This document shows, one piece after another, positions 1 to 9,332 of a DNA stretch of 64,000 nucleotides. The stretch is from positions 1,116,001 to 1,180,000 of the forward strand of contig OZ254081.1 of NCBI GenBank assembly GCA_965267505.1. Reading direction: 5' to 3'. Source of the DNA: JANQHS01 sp965267505 (GTDB taxonomy: Bacteria; Bacteroidota; Bacteroidia; Cytophagales; CCMP332). Under the pieces are notes generated by a model that was not told where the DNA came from, did no database searches, and saw nothing but the letters and a program-made list of their open reading frames with translations. The first letter of the stretch is position 1; each line of letters starts with the position of its first letter. The translations under genes and the position numbers were made by a program.

Positions 1-73
1 AGATGCTCAGAGATTTAGGGATGGGAAATTAATAAGGGATGACCCGGAATTATAAGAGAATAAACCGGGAATT

Positions 74-826
74 TTAGCGATTGATCCAGTTTTTAAACCT
101 GGCAGATCTTTCTACACTTACGACGGAATCTAAGGGATTGGGTGGTTCGGGTGTCAGTTCAACTTTTACCCGGCTTTTGGAATAGGCAAGCATTTCCTTT
201 ATTGAATCAAAGGCTATAATGAATTTACGATTAATCCTGAAAAACCTTTTTGGATCAAGTTTGGTTTCAAGTTCTTTTAAGGTGGTATCAATCAGAAATT
301 TTTGTCCTTCAAGGCTAAAAAGGTACACGTACTTATCCTCGCCTAAAAAGTAGGCAATTTCTTCCTCCTGAATTGAATGGATCTTCTTTCGAACCTGAAC
401 GCTGAATCTTTTTTGATATTTTTTTTCTCCTACCTGATCTAACAATTGATCAATTGCAACCTTAAGATCATTTCTACTTTTTTTAAATCTTTCCAGAGCA
501 TTTGCAAGATCCTCAGGGTTGACAGGCTTTAGTAGATAATGAATGCTGTTATGTTTGAAAGCATCCAAAGCAAATTGATCATATGCCGTCGTGAAAATTA
601 TCGGACAATTCAAATCTATCTTGTCCAGGATCTCAAAGCTCAATCCATCCGATAATTGTACATCAAGAAAAAGCAGATCAGGTTGTTCCTTTTGAAGTTG
701 TTTTACACCCTCTTTTACTGATCCAACGACTCCAGATAAAGAATACTCCGAACTGATCTTTTGGATTTCCTTCCAAAGAGTATCTGCAGCAAGCTTTTCA
801 TCTTCAATGATCAGAATACTATTCAT
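74..826 (-). CDS. LytTR-family response regulator
   Basis: A 250-residue cytoplasmic response regulator. The N-terminal receiver (about 1-120) has the acidic pair E8/D9, phospho-acceptor Asp55 in LLFLDVQLSD and the conserved Lys in LLKPV. A LytTR DNA-binding domain follows (about 140-248; KYVYLFSLEGQKFLI, FFRINRKFII). LytTR regulators bind DNA as partners of LytS-type kinases. The gene starts 2 bp after the stop of the upstream kinase gene (829-1806), so the two form one unit and presumably a cognate pair. Target genes are not evident. Family assignment is firm; the physiological signal is unknown. Confidence 0.93.
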   Translation of the reverse strand: MNSILIIEDEKLAADTLWKEIQKISSEYSLSGVVGSVKEGVKQLQKEQPDLLFLDVQLSDGLSFEILDKIDLNCPIIFTTAYDQFALDAFKHNSIHYLLKPVNPEDLANALERFKKSRNDLKVAIDQLLDQVGEKKYQKRFSVQVRKKIHSIQEEEIAYFLGEDKYVYLFSLEGQKFLIDTTLKELETKLDPKRFFRINRKFIIAFDSIKEMLAYSKSRVKVELTPEPPNPLDSVVSVERSARFKNWINR

Positions 827-828
827 AT

Positions 829-1806
829 CTAGGTTTTAATATAGGGAAGACGACAAATGTATTTATCACTCTCCTTTCTGAAAAATGGTAGCTTTTGTTC
901 AAAAATCTTGTACCTCTCAATGAGGTTTTTTTGCCCAACCCCGCTGCTTTCCATCAATCGCTCCTTGGGTTGGAAAGAATTGATAACATAGATTCCACTT
1001 AGGTCCGAATAGATCTCAATTTCCAAAGCTTTATCAGGATCCGTTGAGTTATGCTTTATTGCATTCTCAACACAGATCTGGAGGCCCATTATGGGAATGG
1101 ACCTATTAAAAATATCTTCAGAAACCTCTTTTTCTAATTTGACACCTTCTCCGAACCTGATCTTTTGGATATAGAAATAATGATCCAAAAGTTGAATTTC
1201 CTCCTCAATCGTTGCAAGATCCTTTTTATTCATTTCCAGGCTTTTCCTGAGAAAAGCAGAGAGGTTTAGAATATATGCCTGTGCTTTTTTCGGGTCCTCT
1301 TCAACCAATCCATAGAGCATGTTGAGTGAGTTAAAAAGAAAATGAGGGTTGACCTGATTTTCAAGATTATGTAATACAGCCTGTATCTTATCCTTTTCTT
1401 CCTTTTCCTTTTTGTACCGAAGGTCCTGGTTTCCCTTTCTTAGATCAAAAGCCCCTATCGCTCTTTGAAGAAGAAGCTTCATCTCCTCATGCTCAAAAGG
1501 CTTTTGGACATAATAATAGATCTGGCCTTCATTGATTGCTGCTTTTATATCTCCGATCTCATCATAAGCAGTCATCAAAATCCGCATAGGTTCTTGATCG
1601 ATCTCTTGCACAGATTTCAAAAACTCTACCCCAGATATTGACGGCATCCTTTGATCGCTTATCACTACCTTGACTTCCTTATCCTTTAAGAATTCCAATG
1701 CTTCATTGGGGTCCTCAAAACAATGAATATCAAAATCTTGTCTGTAAGAAGCATGAAAAGCACTAAGATTGGCTTTGTCGTCGTCAAGATATATTATGGC
1801 ATCCAT
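829..1806 (-). CDS. Receiver-LytS-type histidine kinase hybrid (soluble)
   Basis: A 325-residue protein without membrane segments. It begins with a receiver domain (Asp51 in VVISDQRMP, Lys102 in YVQKPF), passes through a charged coiled coil (about 125-150), and ends in a LytS-type kinase module: His_kinase motif NPHFLFNSLN (His155) and HATPase N-box ICVENAIKHN. LytS-class kinases normally carry membrane sensors; here the input is itself a phospho-receiver, so it probably relays from another kinase. It is the first gene of a unit with the LytTR regulator and is divergent from msrB. The C-terminal ATPase part is short, as in this family. Confidence 0.9.
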   Translation of the reverse strand: MDAIIYLDDDKANLSAFHASYRQDFDIHCFEDPNEALEFLKDKEVKVVISDQRMPSISGVEFLKSVQEIDQEPMRILMTAYDEIGDIKAAINEGQIYYYVQKPFEHEEMKLLLQRAIGAFDLRKGNQDLRYKKEKEEKDKIQAVLHNLENQVNPHFLFNSLNMLYGLVEEDPKKAQAYILNLSAFLRKSLEMNKKDLATIEEEIQLLDHYFYIQKIRFGEGVKLEKEVSEDIFNRSIPIMGLQICVENAIKHNSTDPDKALEIEIYSDLSGIYVINSFQPKERLMESSGVGQKNLIERYKIFEQKLPFFRKESDKYICRLPYIKT

Positions 1807-1862
1807 TTAATTTCCTTAGTGGTTTGGCACAGGGTATGATTTGACATTAAAAAATCAAAAAA

Positions 1863-2321
1863 ATGAAAAAGACATTAATTCTTATAGCATTAGCATCCTT
1901 CGCTTTTTCTGCCTGCGCACAAAAAAGTGGTAAGGAAGAAGGAAATATCACTGATACAGAATGGAAAGCCAAGCTGACAGCCCTTGAATATGAGGTATTG
2001 AGGAACAAAGGCACTGAAAGGGCTTTTACTGGGGAGTACTGGGATTTTAAAGGAGATGGAGTCTATTGCTGTAAGGGTTGCGGAAAACCTTTATTCGATT
2101 CAAAAACCAAATTCAAATCAGGGACGGGTTGGCCTAGCTTTTATGATAAGCTCGGGGAAAACGTAGCCAATGAAACTGATAAGAGTTATGGAATGGTCAG
2201 AACTGAAGTGCATTGCTCTGGTTGTGGGGGTCATTTAGGTCATGTATTTGATGATGGGCCGAACCCAACAGGCCTTAGGTACTGTATCAATTCGGCTTCG
2301 CTTGATTTTAAAAAACGATAA
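1863..2321 (+). CDS. msrB: Peptide-methionine (R)-S-oxide reductase, lipoprotein form
   Basis: MsrB reduces methionine-R-sulfoxide in proteins. The 152-residue product has a lipoprotein signal (lipobox FSAC, Cys18), so it should act at the envelope. Zinc-binding CxxC pairs are visible in CCKGCGK and HCSGCGGHLGHVF, the substrate-binding core SGTGWPSF is present, and the catalytic Cys141 lies in RYCINSASL near the C terminus. Length minus the leader matches single-domain MsrB; no MsrA is fused or adjacent. The gene is divergent from the two-component pair and 67 bp upstream of lnt. No clear terminator follows. Confidence 0.96.
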   Translation: MKKTLILIALASFAFSACAQKSGKEEGNITDTEWKAKLTALEYEVLRNKGTERAFTGEYWDFKGDGVYCCKGCGKPLFDSKTKFKSGTGWPSFYDKLGENVANETDKSYGMVRTEVHCSGCGGHLGHVFDDGPNPTGLRYCINSASLDFKKR

Positions 2322-2388
2322 TTTGATTCTCTTGAGATAGGAATTAAAATACCTTTACGGTAAATCCACCACGGACAAACTGTAAGAA

Positions 2389-3966
2389 TTGATACTCCTT
2401 GATAAAATCAAAAACCCCTGGATACTTGCGATTATTTCAGGGGTTATTTTATTCCTGTCCTGGCCGGTTTTTGGATTCCCCTTACTGATCTTTTTTGCCC
2501 TTATACCTCTTTTTCAAATAGATAAAAAAGTTGAAAAAGGGATCAAGGCTTATGGAGCAGTATATCTGGCTCTTTTGATCTGGAACGTGCTAACCACCTG
2601 GTGGGTCTATAATTCCACCCCTGTTGCATTGGTAGCATTTAGTGCCAATGCCCTTCTTCAATCGATACCATATATTGCTTTTAGGTATACAAGAAAATGG
2701 TCAGGTGATACCACAGCCTACCTTGCTTCGCCCATTTACTGGGTTAGCTTTGAATACATCCATCTAAGCTGGGAATTCAGTTGGCCGTGGCTTACTCTGG
2801 GCAACGTATTTGCAGAATATCCCGAATGGGTTCAGTGGTACGAATATACAGGGGTGCTTGGTGGATCCGTATGGGTTCTGATTGTGAACTTCCTACTGTT
2901 CAAGGTTCTTTCCAGGCCATTTAACCCCAGGGCACTGACAGGTCCCATATTCCTGTTGGTTCTTCCTTTGTTACTGTCCTATACCATCTATTGGACCTAT
3001 AAGGAAAAGGGGAATCCGGTAGAAGCTGTAGTGATCCAACCCAATATTGACCCCTACACCCAAAAATTTGAAGGTAGTAAAGACTTCATTCCTTTTGATG
3101 AACAGTTAAATAGCTTTCTATTCCTCAGCGATTCATTGATTAGTCCGAAAACTGCTTTGGTTTTTTGGCCGGAAACTGCCATTGATGACCAGATCGAGGA
3201 AAAGGAGATCAAAGAGAATTTCTACTACCAAAAGATCCGCGATTTCGTCCTATCGAAACCGGGAATAAAATTGGTAACAGGTTTAACAACCTATAAACGA
3301 TACGGTGAAGATCCGGAAACCCATACCTCACGTTACTATGAGGGTTTCGGATATTATGATGTGTTTAATTCTGCCCTTACCATAGAACCAGGTCGCGAAC
3401 CCATGTTCTACCATAAATCCAAATTGGTTCCGGGGGTTGAGATCATGCCCTATTCAAATTACCTGTTCTTCTTAAAGTCGCTTGCAATAGACCTTGGAGG
3501 CACCTCCGGTGGGTTTGGGTACCAAAAAGAAAGGACGGTTCTATTTCCCAACTCGGGATTGGAGGTGGCACCGTCTATTTGTTATGAATCCATTTATGGA
3601 AGTTTTATGTCCAACTATGCAAGAAATGGAGCTAAGGCAATTGGTATTATTACCAATGACGCCTGGTGGGGAGATACCCCAGGCTACAAGCAACATATGA
3701 ACTATGCACGTTTAAGAGCCATTGAACTTCGTAAGCCAATAATTCGCTCGGCCAATACTGGAATCTCATGCTTTATTGACCAAAAGGGTGAGATCATTTC
3801 TCAAACTCCTTATTGGAAAAGAACAGGTCTTAGAGAAACTGTGCTTTTTAATGATGAACTTACCTTTTTCTCCAGGTATGGAGATTATATAGGAAGAATA
3901 TTCTCCTTACTTTCTGTTGGTTTTTTGCTTTCCTCTTTTACCAGAGGAATTAGAAAAGGGAAATGA
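2389..3966 (+). CDS. lnt: Apolipoprotein N-acyltransferase
   Basis: Lnt adds the third acyl chain to the N-terminal cysteine of lipoproteins in the inner membrane. The 525-residue protein has about six N-terminal membrane segments (to residue 205), a periplasmic nitrilase-like domain, and a last C-terminal segment. The catalytic triad is recognisable: Glu in VFWPETAID, Lys in HKSKLVPGVEIMPY and Cys in PSICYESIYG. The start is TTG at 2389; the next ATG would remove membrane segments. It overlaps the next gene by 4 bp (ATGA), indicating translational coupling. The many lipoproteins in this window are expected substrates. Confidence 0.95.
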   Translation: MILLDKIKNPWILAIISGVILFLSWPVFGFPLLIFFALIPLFQIDKKVEKGIKAYGAVYLALLIWNVLTTWWVYNSTPVALVAFSANALLQSIPYIAFRYTRKWSGDTTAYLASPIYWVSFEYIHLSWEFSWPWLTLGNVFAEYPEWVQWYEYTGVLGGSVWVLIVNFLLFKVLSRPFNPRALTGPIFLLVLPLLLSYTIYWTYKEKGNPVEAVVIQPNIDPYTQKFEGSKDFIPFDEQLNSFLFLSDSLISPKTALVFWPETAIDDQIEEKEIKENFYYQKIRDFVLSKPGIKLVTGLTTYKRYGEDPETHTSRYYEGFGYYDVFNSALTIEPGREPMFYHKSKLVPGVEIMPYSNYLFFLKSLAIDLGGTSGGFGYQKERTVLFPNSGLEVAPSICYESIYGSFMSNYARNGAKAIGIITNDAWWGDTPGYKQHMNYARLRAIELRKPIIRSANTGISCFIDQKGEIISQTPYWKRTGLRETVLFNDELTFFSRYGDYIGRIFSLLSVGFLLSSFTRGIRKGK

Positions 3967-4772
3967 GTTTGGATTTCTCCACTCTAAAGGAACAGGTGCC
4001 AAAGATTTCAACGGAGGTTGGGGCCTTTATACGGCAGGAATTTGATTCCTTCAATTCAGAAAAGCTTGAAACAAAATCCAAACATAATGACCTGGTTTCT
4101 TTTGTTGACAGGGAAGCGGAGAAAAGGATCTTAAATCACTTAAAGAACTTAATCCCAGATTCAAATATCATTTCGGAAGAGGGAAATTCTGAAGACCCAA
4201 GGCTGAAAAATGGATATACCTGGATCGTTGACCCTCTTGACGGGACTACAAACTTCATTCATGGCCTGCCGATCTTTTCCATCTCAATCGCTTTGGCAAA
4301 AGATGGAGAATTGGTTTTTGGACTGGTTCATGAATTGGGAAAAGATGAAATATTCCTGGCAGGAAAAGACCAAGGATCTTTTCTAAATGGAAATAGTATC
4401 CAGGTCAGCCAAGAGAAAAATGTATCCAAGGCTCTCCTGGTTACCGGGTTTCCCTATGAGGATTTCACAAAACGGGACCTTTTCTGGGACGCCATAAAGA
4501 ACTACCTGGACAATACTCATGGGGTCAGGAGATTAGGTTCAGCAGCTGTTGATCTATCTTACGTGGCTGCTGGTAGATTTGAAGGATTCTTTGAATATAA
4601 ATTGAATCCCTGGGACGTAGCAGCCGGTGCCTTAATAGTAACAGAGGCTGGCGGAAAGGTCACAGATTATTCAGGAGAAAGGAATTACCTTTTTGGTGGA
4701 GAAATTTTTGCTGCAAATCAATTGCATCGAGAACTCCTCCAAATGTTCAATGATTCCTGGAGTCCTAAATAA
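3963..4772 (+). CDS. Inositol monophosphatase family protein (SuhB-like)
   Basis: A 269-residue Mg-dependent phosphatase of the IMPase superfamily. Metal-binding motif 1 is WIVDPLDGTTNFIHG, the upstream acidic ligand is in ISEEGNSED, and motif 2 is NPWDVAAGALIVTEAGG. Length and motifs fit inositol-1-monophosphatase/SuhB; the natural substrate cannot be told from sequence, and CysQ-type activity is less likely from motif details. It sits in a tight plus-strand run (4-bp overlap with lnt, 5 bp before recJ), so it is probably co-transcribed with them. Confidence 0.93.
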   Translation: MSLDFSTLKEQVPKISTEVGAFIRQEFDSFNSEKLETKSKHNDLVSFVDREAEKRILNHLKNLIPDSNIISEEGNSEDPRLKNGYTWIVDPLDGTTNFIHGLPIFSISIALAKDGELVFGLVHELGKDEIFLAGKDQGSFLNGNSIQVSQEKNVSKALLVTGFPYEDFTKRDLFWDAIKNYLDNTHGVRRLGSAAVDLSYVAAGRFEGFFEYKLNPWDVAAGALIVTEAGGKVTDYSGERNYLFGGEIFAANQLHRELLQMFNDSWSPK

Positions 4773-4777
4773 AATGT

Positions 4778-6508
4778 ATGAGTAACCACTTCAATTGGAG
4801 GGAACCCAAAGTACCCGACCCTAAAAAGGTTAGAGATCTGTCGGAAGCTATCAACGTATCCGAAACCCTTGCCACTATTCTTGTCAATAGAGGAATAGAC
4901 AGCTTTGAAAAAGCCAGGTCCTTTTTCAATCCTGAATTAGCCGAGCTACACGATCCATTTCTGATGAAGGGAATGGAGTCAGCAGTAAAAAGGATCATTG
5001 CTGCCCTTAATTCTGATGAAACCATAATGGTTTATGGGGATTATGATGTTGATGGAACCACCGCTGTAAGCATGGTGGTCAAATTCCTTAGAACCTTGAC
5101 CCCAAAAGTTGAGTATTACATTCCCGACAGGTATAAAGAAGGCTATGGGATATCCAAAGAAGGAGTTTATGAGGCCAAAGAACTTGATTCTGGTCTGATC
5201 ATTGCCCTGGACTGTGGAATTCGAGCAAATGAACAGGCAGCGTTGATCAAAGAACTTGGTATGGATCTAATTATTTGTGACCATCATCTAACTGGAGAGG
5301 AGCTTCCTCAAGCCCTGGCCATTCTAAATCCCAAGCAGGAAACTTGTTCCTATCCCTACGAAGAATTAAGCGGTTGCGGTATAGGATTTAAATTGATCCA
5401 GGCCATTGCTATTACTCTGGACAAAAACGAAGATGACTATTTAAGTTACCTTGATCTGGTAATGGTAAGCATTGCTGCAGACATTGTACCATTGACTGGT
5501 GAAAACAGGATCATAGCTTATTGGGGACTTAGAAAAATAAGTGAAGATCCAAACCTAGGATTAAGGACTCTTTTAGAGATCAGCGGGCTTTCAGAAAAAG
5601 GCGAATTGTCCATTTCGAACATAGTTTTTGGAATTGCACCAAGGATCAACGCTGCCGGTAGAATGAAACATGGATTAGGCGCGGTAGAGCTGTTGCTTTC
5701 AGAAGACCTTGAAGAAGCCTCAGCCTTAGCTACTGAAATTCACCAACAGAATCAGGAAAGACGAGAATTTGATAGCTCGATCACGCAGGAAGCAGAAGAA
5801 ATGCTCAAGAAATATGAAACAGACTATCCCTACGCAAATGTCCTTTATAGTCCAGATTGGCATCAAGGTGTATTGGGAATAGTGGCATCAAGGTGCATCG
5901 AAATGTCTTATAGACCAACCATTGTTCTTACCAAAAAAGGGAATATGGCCACCGGCTCTGCAAGATCGATCAAAGGCTATGACCTTTTCAAAGGATTATC
6001 TACCTGTGATGAGATTTTGGAAAAATGGGGAGGTCATAAATATGCTGCCGGATTAAGTCTTAAGATTGAGCACATCACTGAATTAAGACAAAGGATAAAT
6101 AAGGATGTCGAAAGTCATTTTGGCGGAAAGATCCCTGATCCTGAAATTGCAATTGATGCTAAACTTGGTTTCCAAGAGGTTGATGAAAAGTTTTATTCCA
6201 TAATCAAAAGAATGGAACCTTTTGGCCCAGGAAATATGAAACCTGTTTTGCTAACAAATGATCTTCAGTGCAAAACACCTCCGAGGATCCTGAAGGAAAA
6301 GCACTTAAAAGTGGTGTTGGGAAAAGACGAACATCAAAGAAAATTCAATGCGATTGGATTTGGATTATGGAAAAAAATAGAATTAGTGGAAGAGGATTCA
6401 AAATTTGATATGGTTTATTCCCTTTATGAAAATAATTTTAGGGGTTCTTCCACATTAGAAATGGAAATCAAAGACATCAAGAAATCGAAAAATGGAACTG
6501 AGGGCTGA
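4778..6508 (+). CDS. recJ: Single-stranded-DNA-specific exonuclease RecJ
   Basis: RecJ degrades ssDNA 5' to 3' in recombination and mismatch repair. The 576-residue protein shows DHH-phosphoesterase motif I (MVYGDYDVDGTTA), the DHH motif itself (IICDHHLTGEE), the motif SGCGIGFKL, and the DHHA1 motif GGHKYAAGL, then the C-terminal OB-like RecJ domain (PFGPGNMKPV). Length is typical. Its 3' end overlaps lptB by 17 bp in another frame, a pairing that implies coupled expression although the functions are unrelated. Confidence 0.96.
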   Translation: MSNHFNWREPKVPDPKKVRDLSEAINVSETLATILVNRGIDSFEKARSFFNPELAELHDPFLMKGMESAVKRIIAALNSDETIMVYGDYDVDGTTAVSMVVKFLRTLTPKVEYYIPDRYKEGYGISKEGVYEAKELDSGLIIALDCGIRANEQAALIKELGMDLIICDHHLTGEELPQALAILNPKQETCSYPYEELSGCGIGFKLIQAIAITLDKNEDDYLSYLDLVMVSIAADIVPLTGENRIIAYWGLRKISEDPNLGLRTLLEISGLSEKGELSISNIVFGIAPRINAAGRMKHGLGAVELLLSEDLEEASALATEIHQQNQERREFDSSITQEAEEMLKKYETDYPYANVLYSPDWHQGVLGIVASRCIEMSYRPTIVLTKKGNMATGSARSIKGYDLFKGLSTCDEILEKWGGHKYAAGLSLKIEHITELRQRINKDVESHFGGKIPDPEIAIDAKLGFQEVDEKFYSIIKRMEPFGPGNMKPVLLTNDLQCKTPPRILKEKHLKVVLGKDEHQRKFNAIGFGLWKKIELVEEDSKFDMVYSLYENNFRGSSTLEMEIKDIKKSKNGTEG

Positions 6509-7223
6509 GGGGCTTATAAAAAAGTATAAATCCAGAAAGGTAGTTAACGATGTCAGCGTGACGGTTAACCAGGGGGAGATCGTAGGTTTATTAGGACCGA
6601 ACGGGGCTGGAAAGACAACCACCTTCTATATGATCGTTGGTCTAATAAAGCCAAACCTAGGTGATATTTTCCTTGATTCCGAGACCATCACCCACCTGCC
6701 AATGTTTCAAAGGGCACAAAAAGGAGTTGGGTATCTTGCCCAGGAAGCCTCAGTCTTTCGTCAATTGACTGTAGAAGAAAATATCAAGGCTGTTCTTGAA
6801 ATGACCAGCCTGAGCAAAAAGGAACAAAATGAGAAGGTAGAAAGTCTGTTGGAAGAATTCAGCCTTACCCATGTCAGAAAAAATAAGGGGCTAGTCCTCT
6901 CCGGGGGAGAAAGAAGAAGGACAGAAATAGCAAGAGCCCTGGCAGTTGATCCAAATTTCGTTTTGCTTGATGAGCCGTTTGCTGGGGTTGATCCCATTGC
7001 GGTAGAAGAAATCCAATCGATCGTAGCACAGTTAAAAAACAGAAATATTGGAATCTTAATAACCGATCATAATGTAAATGAAACCCTATCAATTACCGAT
7101 CGAGCCTATCTTCTTTTCGAGGGGAAGATTCTAAAATCAGGAACTGCAGAGGAATTAGCAGCTGACGAACAGGTAAGAAGGGTGTATTTAGGAAAGCATT
7201 TTGAACTAAAAAGAAAGGTCTAG
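6492..7223 (+). CDS. lptB: LPS export ABC transporter ATP-binding protein
   Basis: LptB is the cytoplasmic ATPase that, with LptFG, extracts LPS from the inner membrane. The 243-residue protein has Walker A GPNGAGKTT, Q-loop YLAQEASVFRQL, signature LSGGERRRTEIARAL, Walker B FVLLDEPFAGVDP and the H-loop ITDHNV. The SGGERRR signature and FAGVDPIAV stretch are characteristic of LptB rather than other short ABC ATPases. The ATG lies inside the 3' end of recJ and the stop is 1 bp before the GH3 gene. LptFG, LptC and LptA are not in the window. Confidence 0.95.
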   Translation: MELRAEGLIKKYKSRKVVNDVSVTVNQGEIVGLLGPNGAGKTTTFYMIVGLIKPNLGDIFLDSETITHLPMFQRAQKGVGYLAQEASVFRQLTVEENIKAVLEMTSLSKKEQNEKVESLLEEFSLTHVRKNKGLVLSGGERRRTEIARALAVDPNFVLLDEPFAGVDPIAVEEIQSIVAQLKNRNIGILITDHNVNETLSITDRAYLLFEGKILKSGTAEELAADEQVRRVYLGKHFELKRKV

Positions 7224-7224
7224 A

Positions 7225-8739
7225 ATGCTATCTACCCTTTTTAACTTGGTTATGCGCAAGGCTTTTGAGAGCCGAATTAGTGCCTTGGATGAAATGGCAA
7301 AAAATCCTCTGGAGGGTCAAAAGAAGGTTTTTGATTATCTCATAGAACAATCCAAAGGAACAAGGTGGGGAGTTGATTTCGGATACGCTTCCATGAAATC
7401 TTATCAGGATTTCTCACAACGGGTACCCGTGAGTACCTACGAGGAATTATTTCCTTACATAGAAAGAGTGATGAAGGGAGAACAAAATGTTCTTTGGCCG
7501 AGTAAGATCTCATGGTTTGCTAAATCATCGGGAACCACAAATTCAAGAAGCAAATTCATTCCTGTAAGCCAGGAAGCCTTGGAGGACACTCACTTTCGTG
7601 GTGGTAAAGATATGATCAGCCTTTTCATCAAGAATAAACCGGAAAGCAAATCTTTTGAAGGGAAAGGCCTGGTCATCGGAGGAAGTCATTCCATAAATCA
7701 TTTGAATGAGCATAGTCATTATGGTGATGTATCGGCCGTGCTGATGCAAAACCTTCCTTTCTGGGCTCAGTTTGTTCGGGTCCCAAGTTTGCAAACGGCC
7801 CTGATGGAAAATTGGGAGGAGAAGATTGAAAAGATCGCCAGGGAAACCATGGATAAGAATGTAACAAGTATAACTGGGGTTCCTACCTGGACAACAGTCC
7901 TACTTCAAAGGATCCTTGAGATCAAGAAAAAATCAACCATCAAGGAAGTATGGCCCAACCTAGAAGTTTTCTGCCATGGGGCCGTTGCCTTTGATCCCTA
8001 TAAACCTCTTTTTGACAAGCTAGTGGGCGAAGACATCTACTATCTGGACAATTACAATGCTTCTGAAGGATTCTTCGCCATCCAGGATCGGGAAGTTGAA
8101 AAGGATATGTTACTCCTAACCGATCATGGAATATTCTATGAATTCCTCCCCACTTCAGAAATGGGTAGTGGAAACCCAAAACCGATTCCTTTAGCGGAGG
8201 TAAAAACCGGAATCAATTATGCGATCATAATCAGTACCAATGCTGGACTATGGAGATATAACCTAGGGGATACCATCAAGTTCACTTCCACTCAACCATA
8301 TAGGCTTGTGATCACAGGCAGAACGAAGCATTTCATAAATGCATTTGGTGAGGAATTGATGATCGAAAATGCTGACAAGGCCGTATTCAAAGCCTGTGAA
8401 GAAACTGGAGCTTCAATAACCAATTATACGGCTGCTCCAGTCTATCTGGACATGGGAAAGAGAGGAGGACATCAATGGGTGATCGAATTCATCAAAGAAC
8501 CCAGTGATGTAAATAAGTTTGGAGAGGTGCTAGATCAGACCCTCAAGGAGTTAAATTCTGATTATGAAGCCAAAAGGGAAAAAGACATCGCTTTGGCTCC
8601 ACCTAAACTTTCAATAGTTCCAAAAGAAACCTTCTACAAATGGATGAAGAGTCGCGGAAAATTGGGCGGCCAGAACAAAGTGCCCCGGCTTTCCAATTCT
8701 CGTGAATACGTTGAAGAGGTTCTAAGCTTTGGTTCTTAG
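7225..8739 (+). CDS. GH3-family acyl-adenylate/amidosynthetase-like protein
   Basis: A 504-residue protein of the GH3 (auxin-responsive promoter) fold, an ANL-type adenylating enzyme family. Visible elements are the phosphate-binding loop WFAKSSGTTNSRSKFIPVS, the adenine-region YLDNYNASEGFFAIQD and the hinge-region YRLVITGRTKHFINAFGEEL. Plant GH3 enzymes conjugate amino acids to acyl acids; the role of bacterial homologues is not established, so I give no substrate. The gene begins 1 bp after lptB and ends overlapping the convergent thioredoxin-like gene by 4 bp. Such lptB-GH3 neighbourhoods are recalled from Bacteroidota, not verified here. Confidence 0.9.
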   Translation: MLSTLFNLVMRKAFESRISALDEMAKNPLEGQKKVFDYLIEQSKGTRWGVDFGYASMKSYQDFSQRVPVSTYEELFPYIERVMKGEQNVLWPSKISWFAKSSGTTNSRSKFIPVSQEALEDTHFRGGKDMISLFIKNKPESKSFEGKGLVIGGSHSINHLNEHSHYGDVSAVLMQNLPFWAQFVRVPSLQTALMENWEEKIEKIARETMDKNVTSITGVPTWTTVLLQRILEIKKKSTIKEVWPNLEVFCHGAVAFDPYKPLFDKLVGEDIYYLDNYNASEGFFAIQDREVEKDMLLLTDHGIFYEFLPTSEMGSGNPKPIPLAEVKTGINYAIIISTNAGLWRYNLGDTIKFTSTQPYRLVITGRTKHFINAFGEELMIENADKAVFKACEETGASITNYTAAPVYLDMGKRGGHQWVIEFIKEPSDVNKFGEVLDQTLKELNSDYEAKREKDIALAPPKLSIVPKETFYKWMKSRGKLGGQNKVPRLSNSREYVEEVLSFGS

Positions 8740-9332
8740 TTCTTCCACTTTATAGTGCAACCAACAGCCTTGGTTTCTGTTACCTTAACAGCCTCCCCTT
8801 TTTGAAGAGCTGAAATAGCATCCTGCACATAAAACTTATCCGCGGATTCGGCCGACTGAGAATTATTATCAATTGCTCCAATGTAAGCCACACTGTATTG
8901 AACCTTGTTTTTCTTTAAAAGGTATACATGAGGAGTTCTGGTTGCTCCAAAATCCTTGGCAACATTTTGAGTCTCATCCATAAGATAGACAAAAGGATAA
9001 GATTTCTTTTTGGCCCTTTTTTTCATGTTATCAAATGAATCCTCAGGAACCCGGTTAGGATCGTTAGGATTTACGGCCACAACGGGGTAGCCCTGGGGAG
9101 CATATGTATTATGAAGATCTATGATCCTTTGCTCATATAGTTTTGCATAGGGACAATGGTTACAAGTAAAGACCATGATAACCCCCTTCTCCCCATCATA
9201 GTCTGAAAGCGATACCATTTTTCCATCTACATTCTTCAGCTTAAAATCCTGAACAGGATCCCCAACACCATATCCGGCGAATGAATTTGTGGAAAGTAAA
9301 AAGGCGCAAAATATTAAAATAGCTGATCTCAT
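8736..9332 (-). CDS. Secreted thioredoxin-fold protein (AhpC/TSA-like)
   Basis: A 198-residue protein with a signal peptide (cleavage probably after NSFAGYG region) and a peroxiredoxin/thioredoxin fold. The redox motif is CNHC in FTCNHCPYAKLYEQR, with a cis-Pro-like TRTPHVYLL loop downstream. This matches the family annotated as thioredoxin-family protein acting in the periplasm; whether it is a reductase or peroxidase is not decided by the sequence. It overlaps the start of the upstream TlpA-like gene by 4 bp, so the two periplasmic redox proteins are translationally coupled. Confidence 0.85.
   Translation of the reverse strand: MRSAILIFCAFLLSTNSFAGYGVGDPVQDFKLKNVDGKMVSLSDYDGEKGVIMVFTCNHCPYAKLYEQRIIDLHNTYAPQGYPVVAVNPNDPNRVPEDSFDNMKKRAKKKSYPFVYLMDETQNVAKDFGATRTPHVYLLKKNKVQYSVAYIGAIDNNSQSAESADKFYVQDAISALQKGEAVKVTETKAVGCTIKWKN

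Noticed and set aside
1..73. Inverted repeat CCCGG...CCGGG after the LytTR gene
   Set aside because: Only 5 bp with no T-run on either side; not supported as a terminator.
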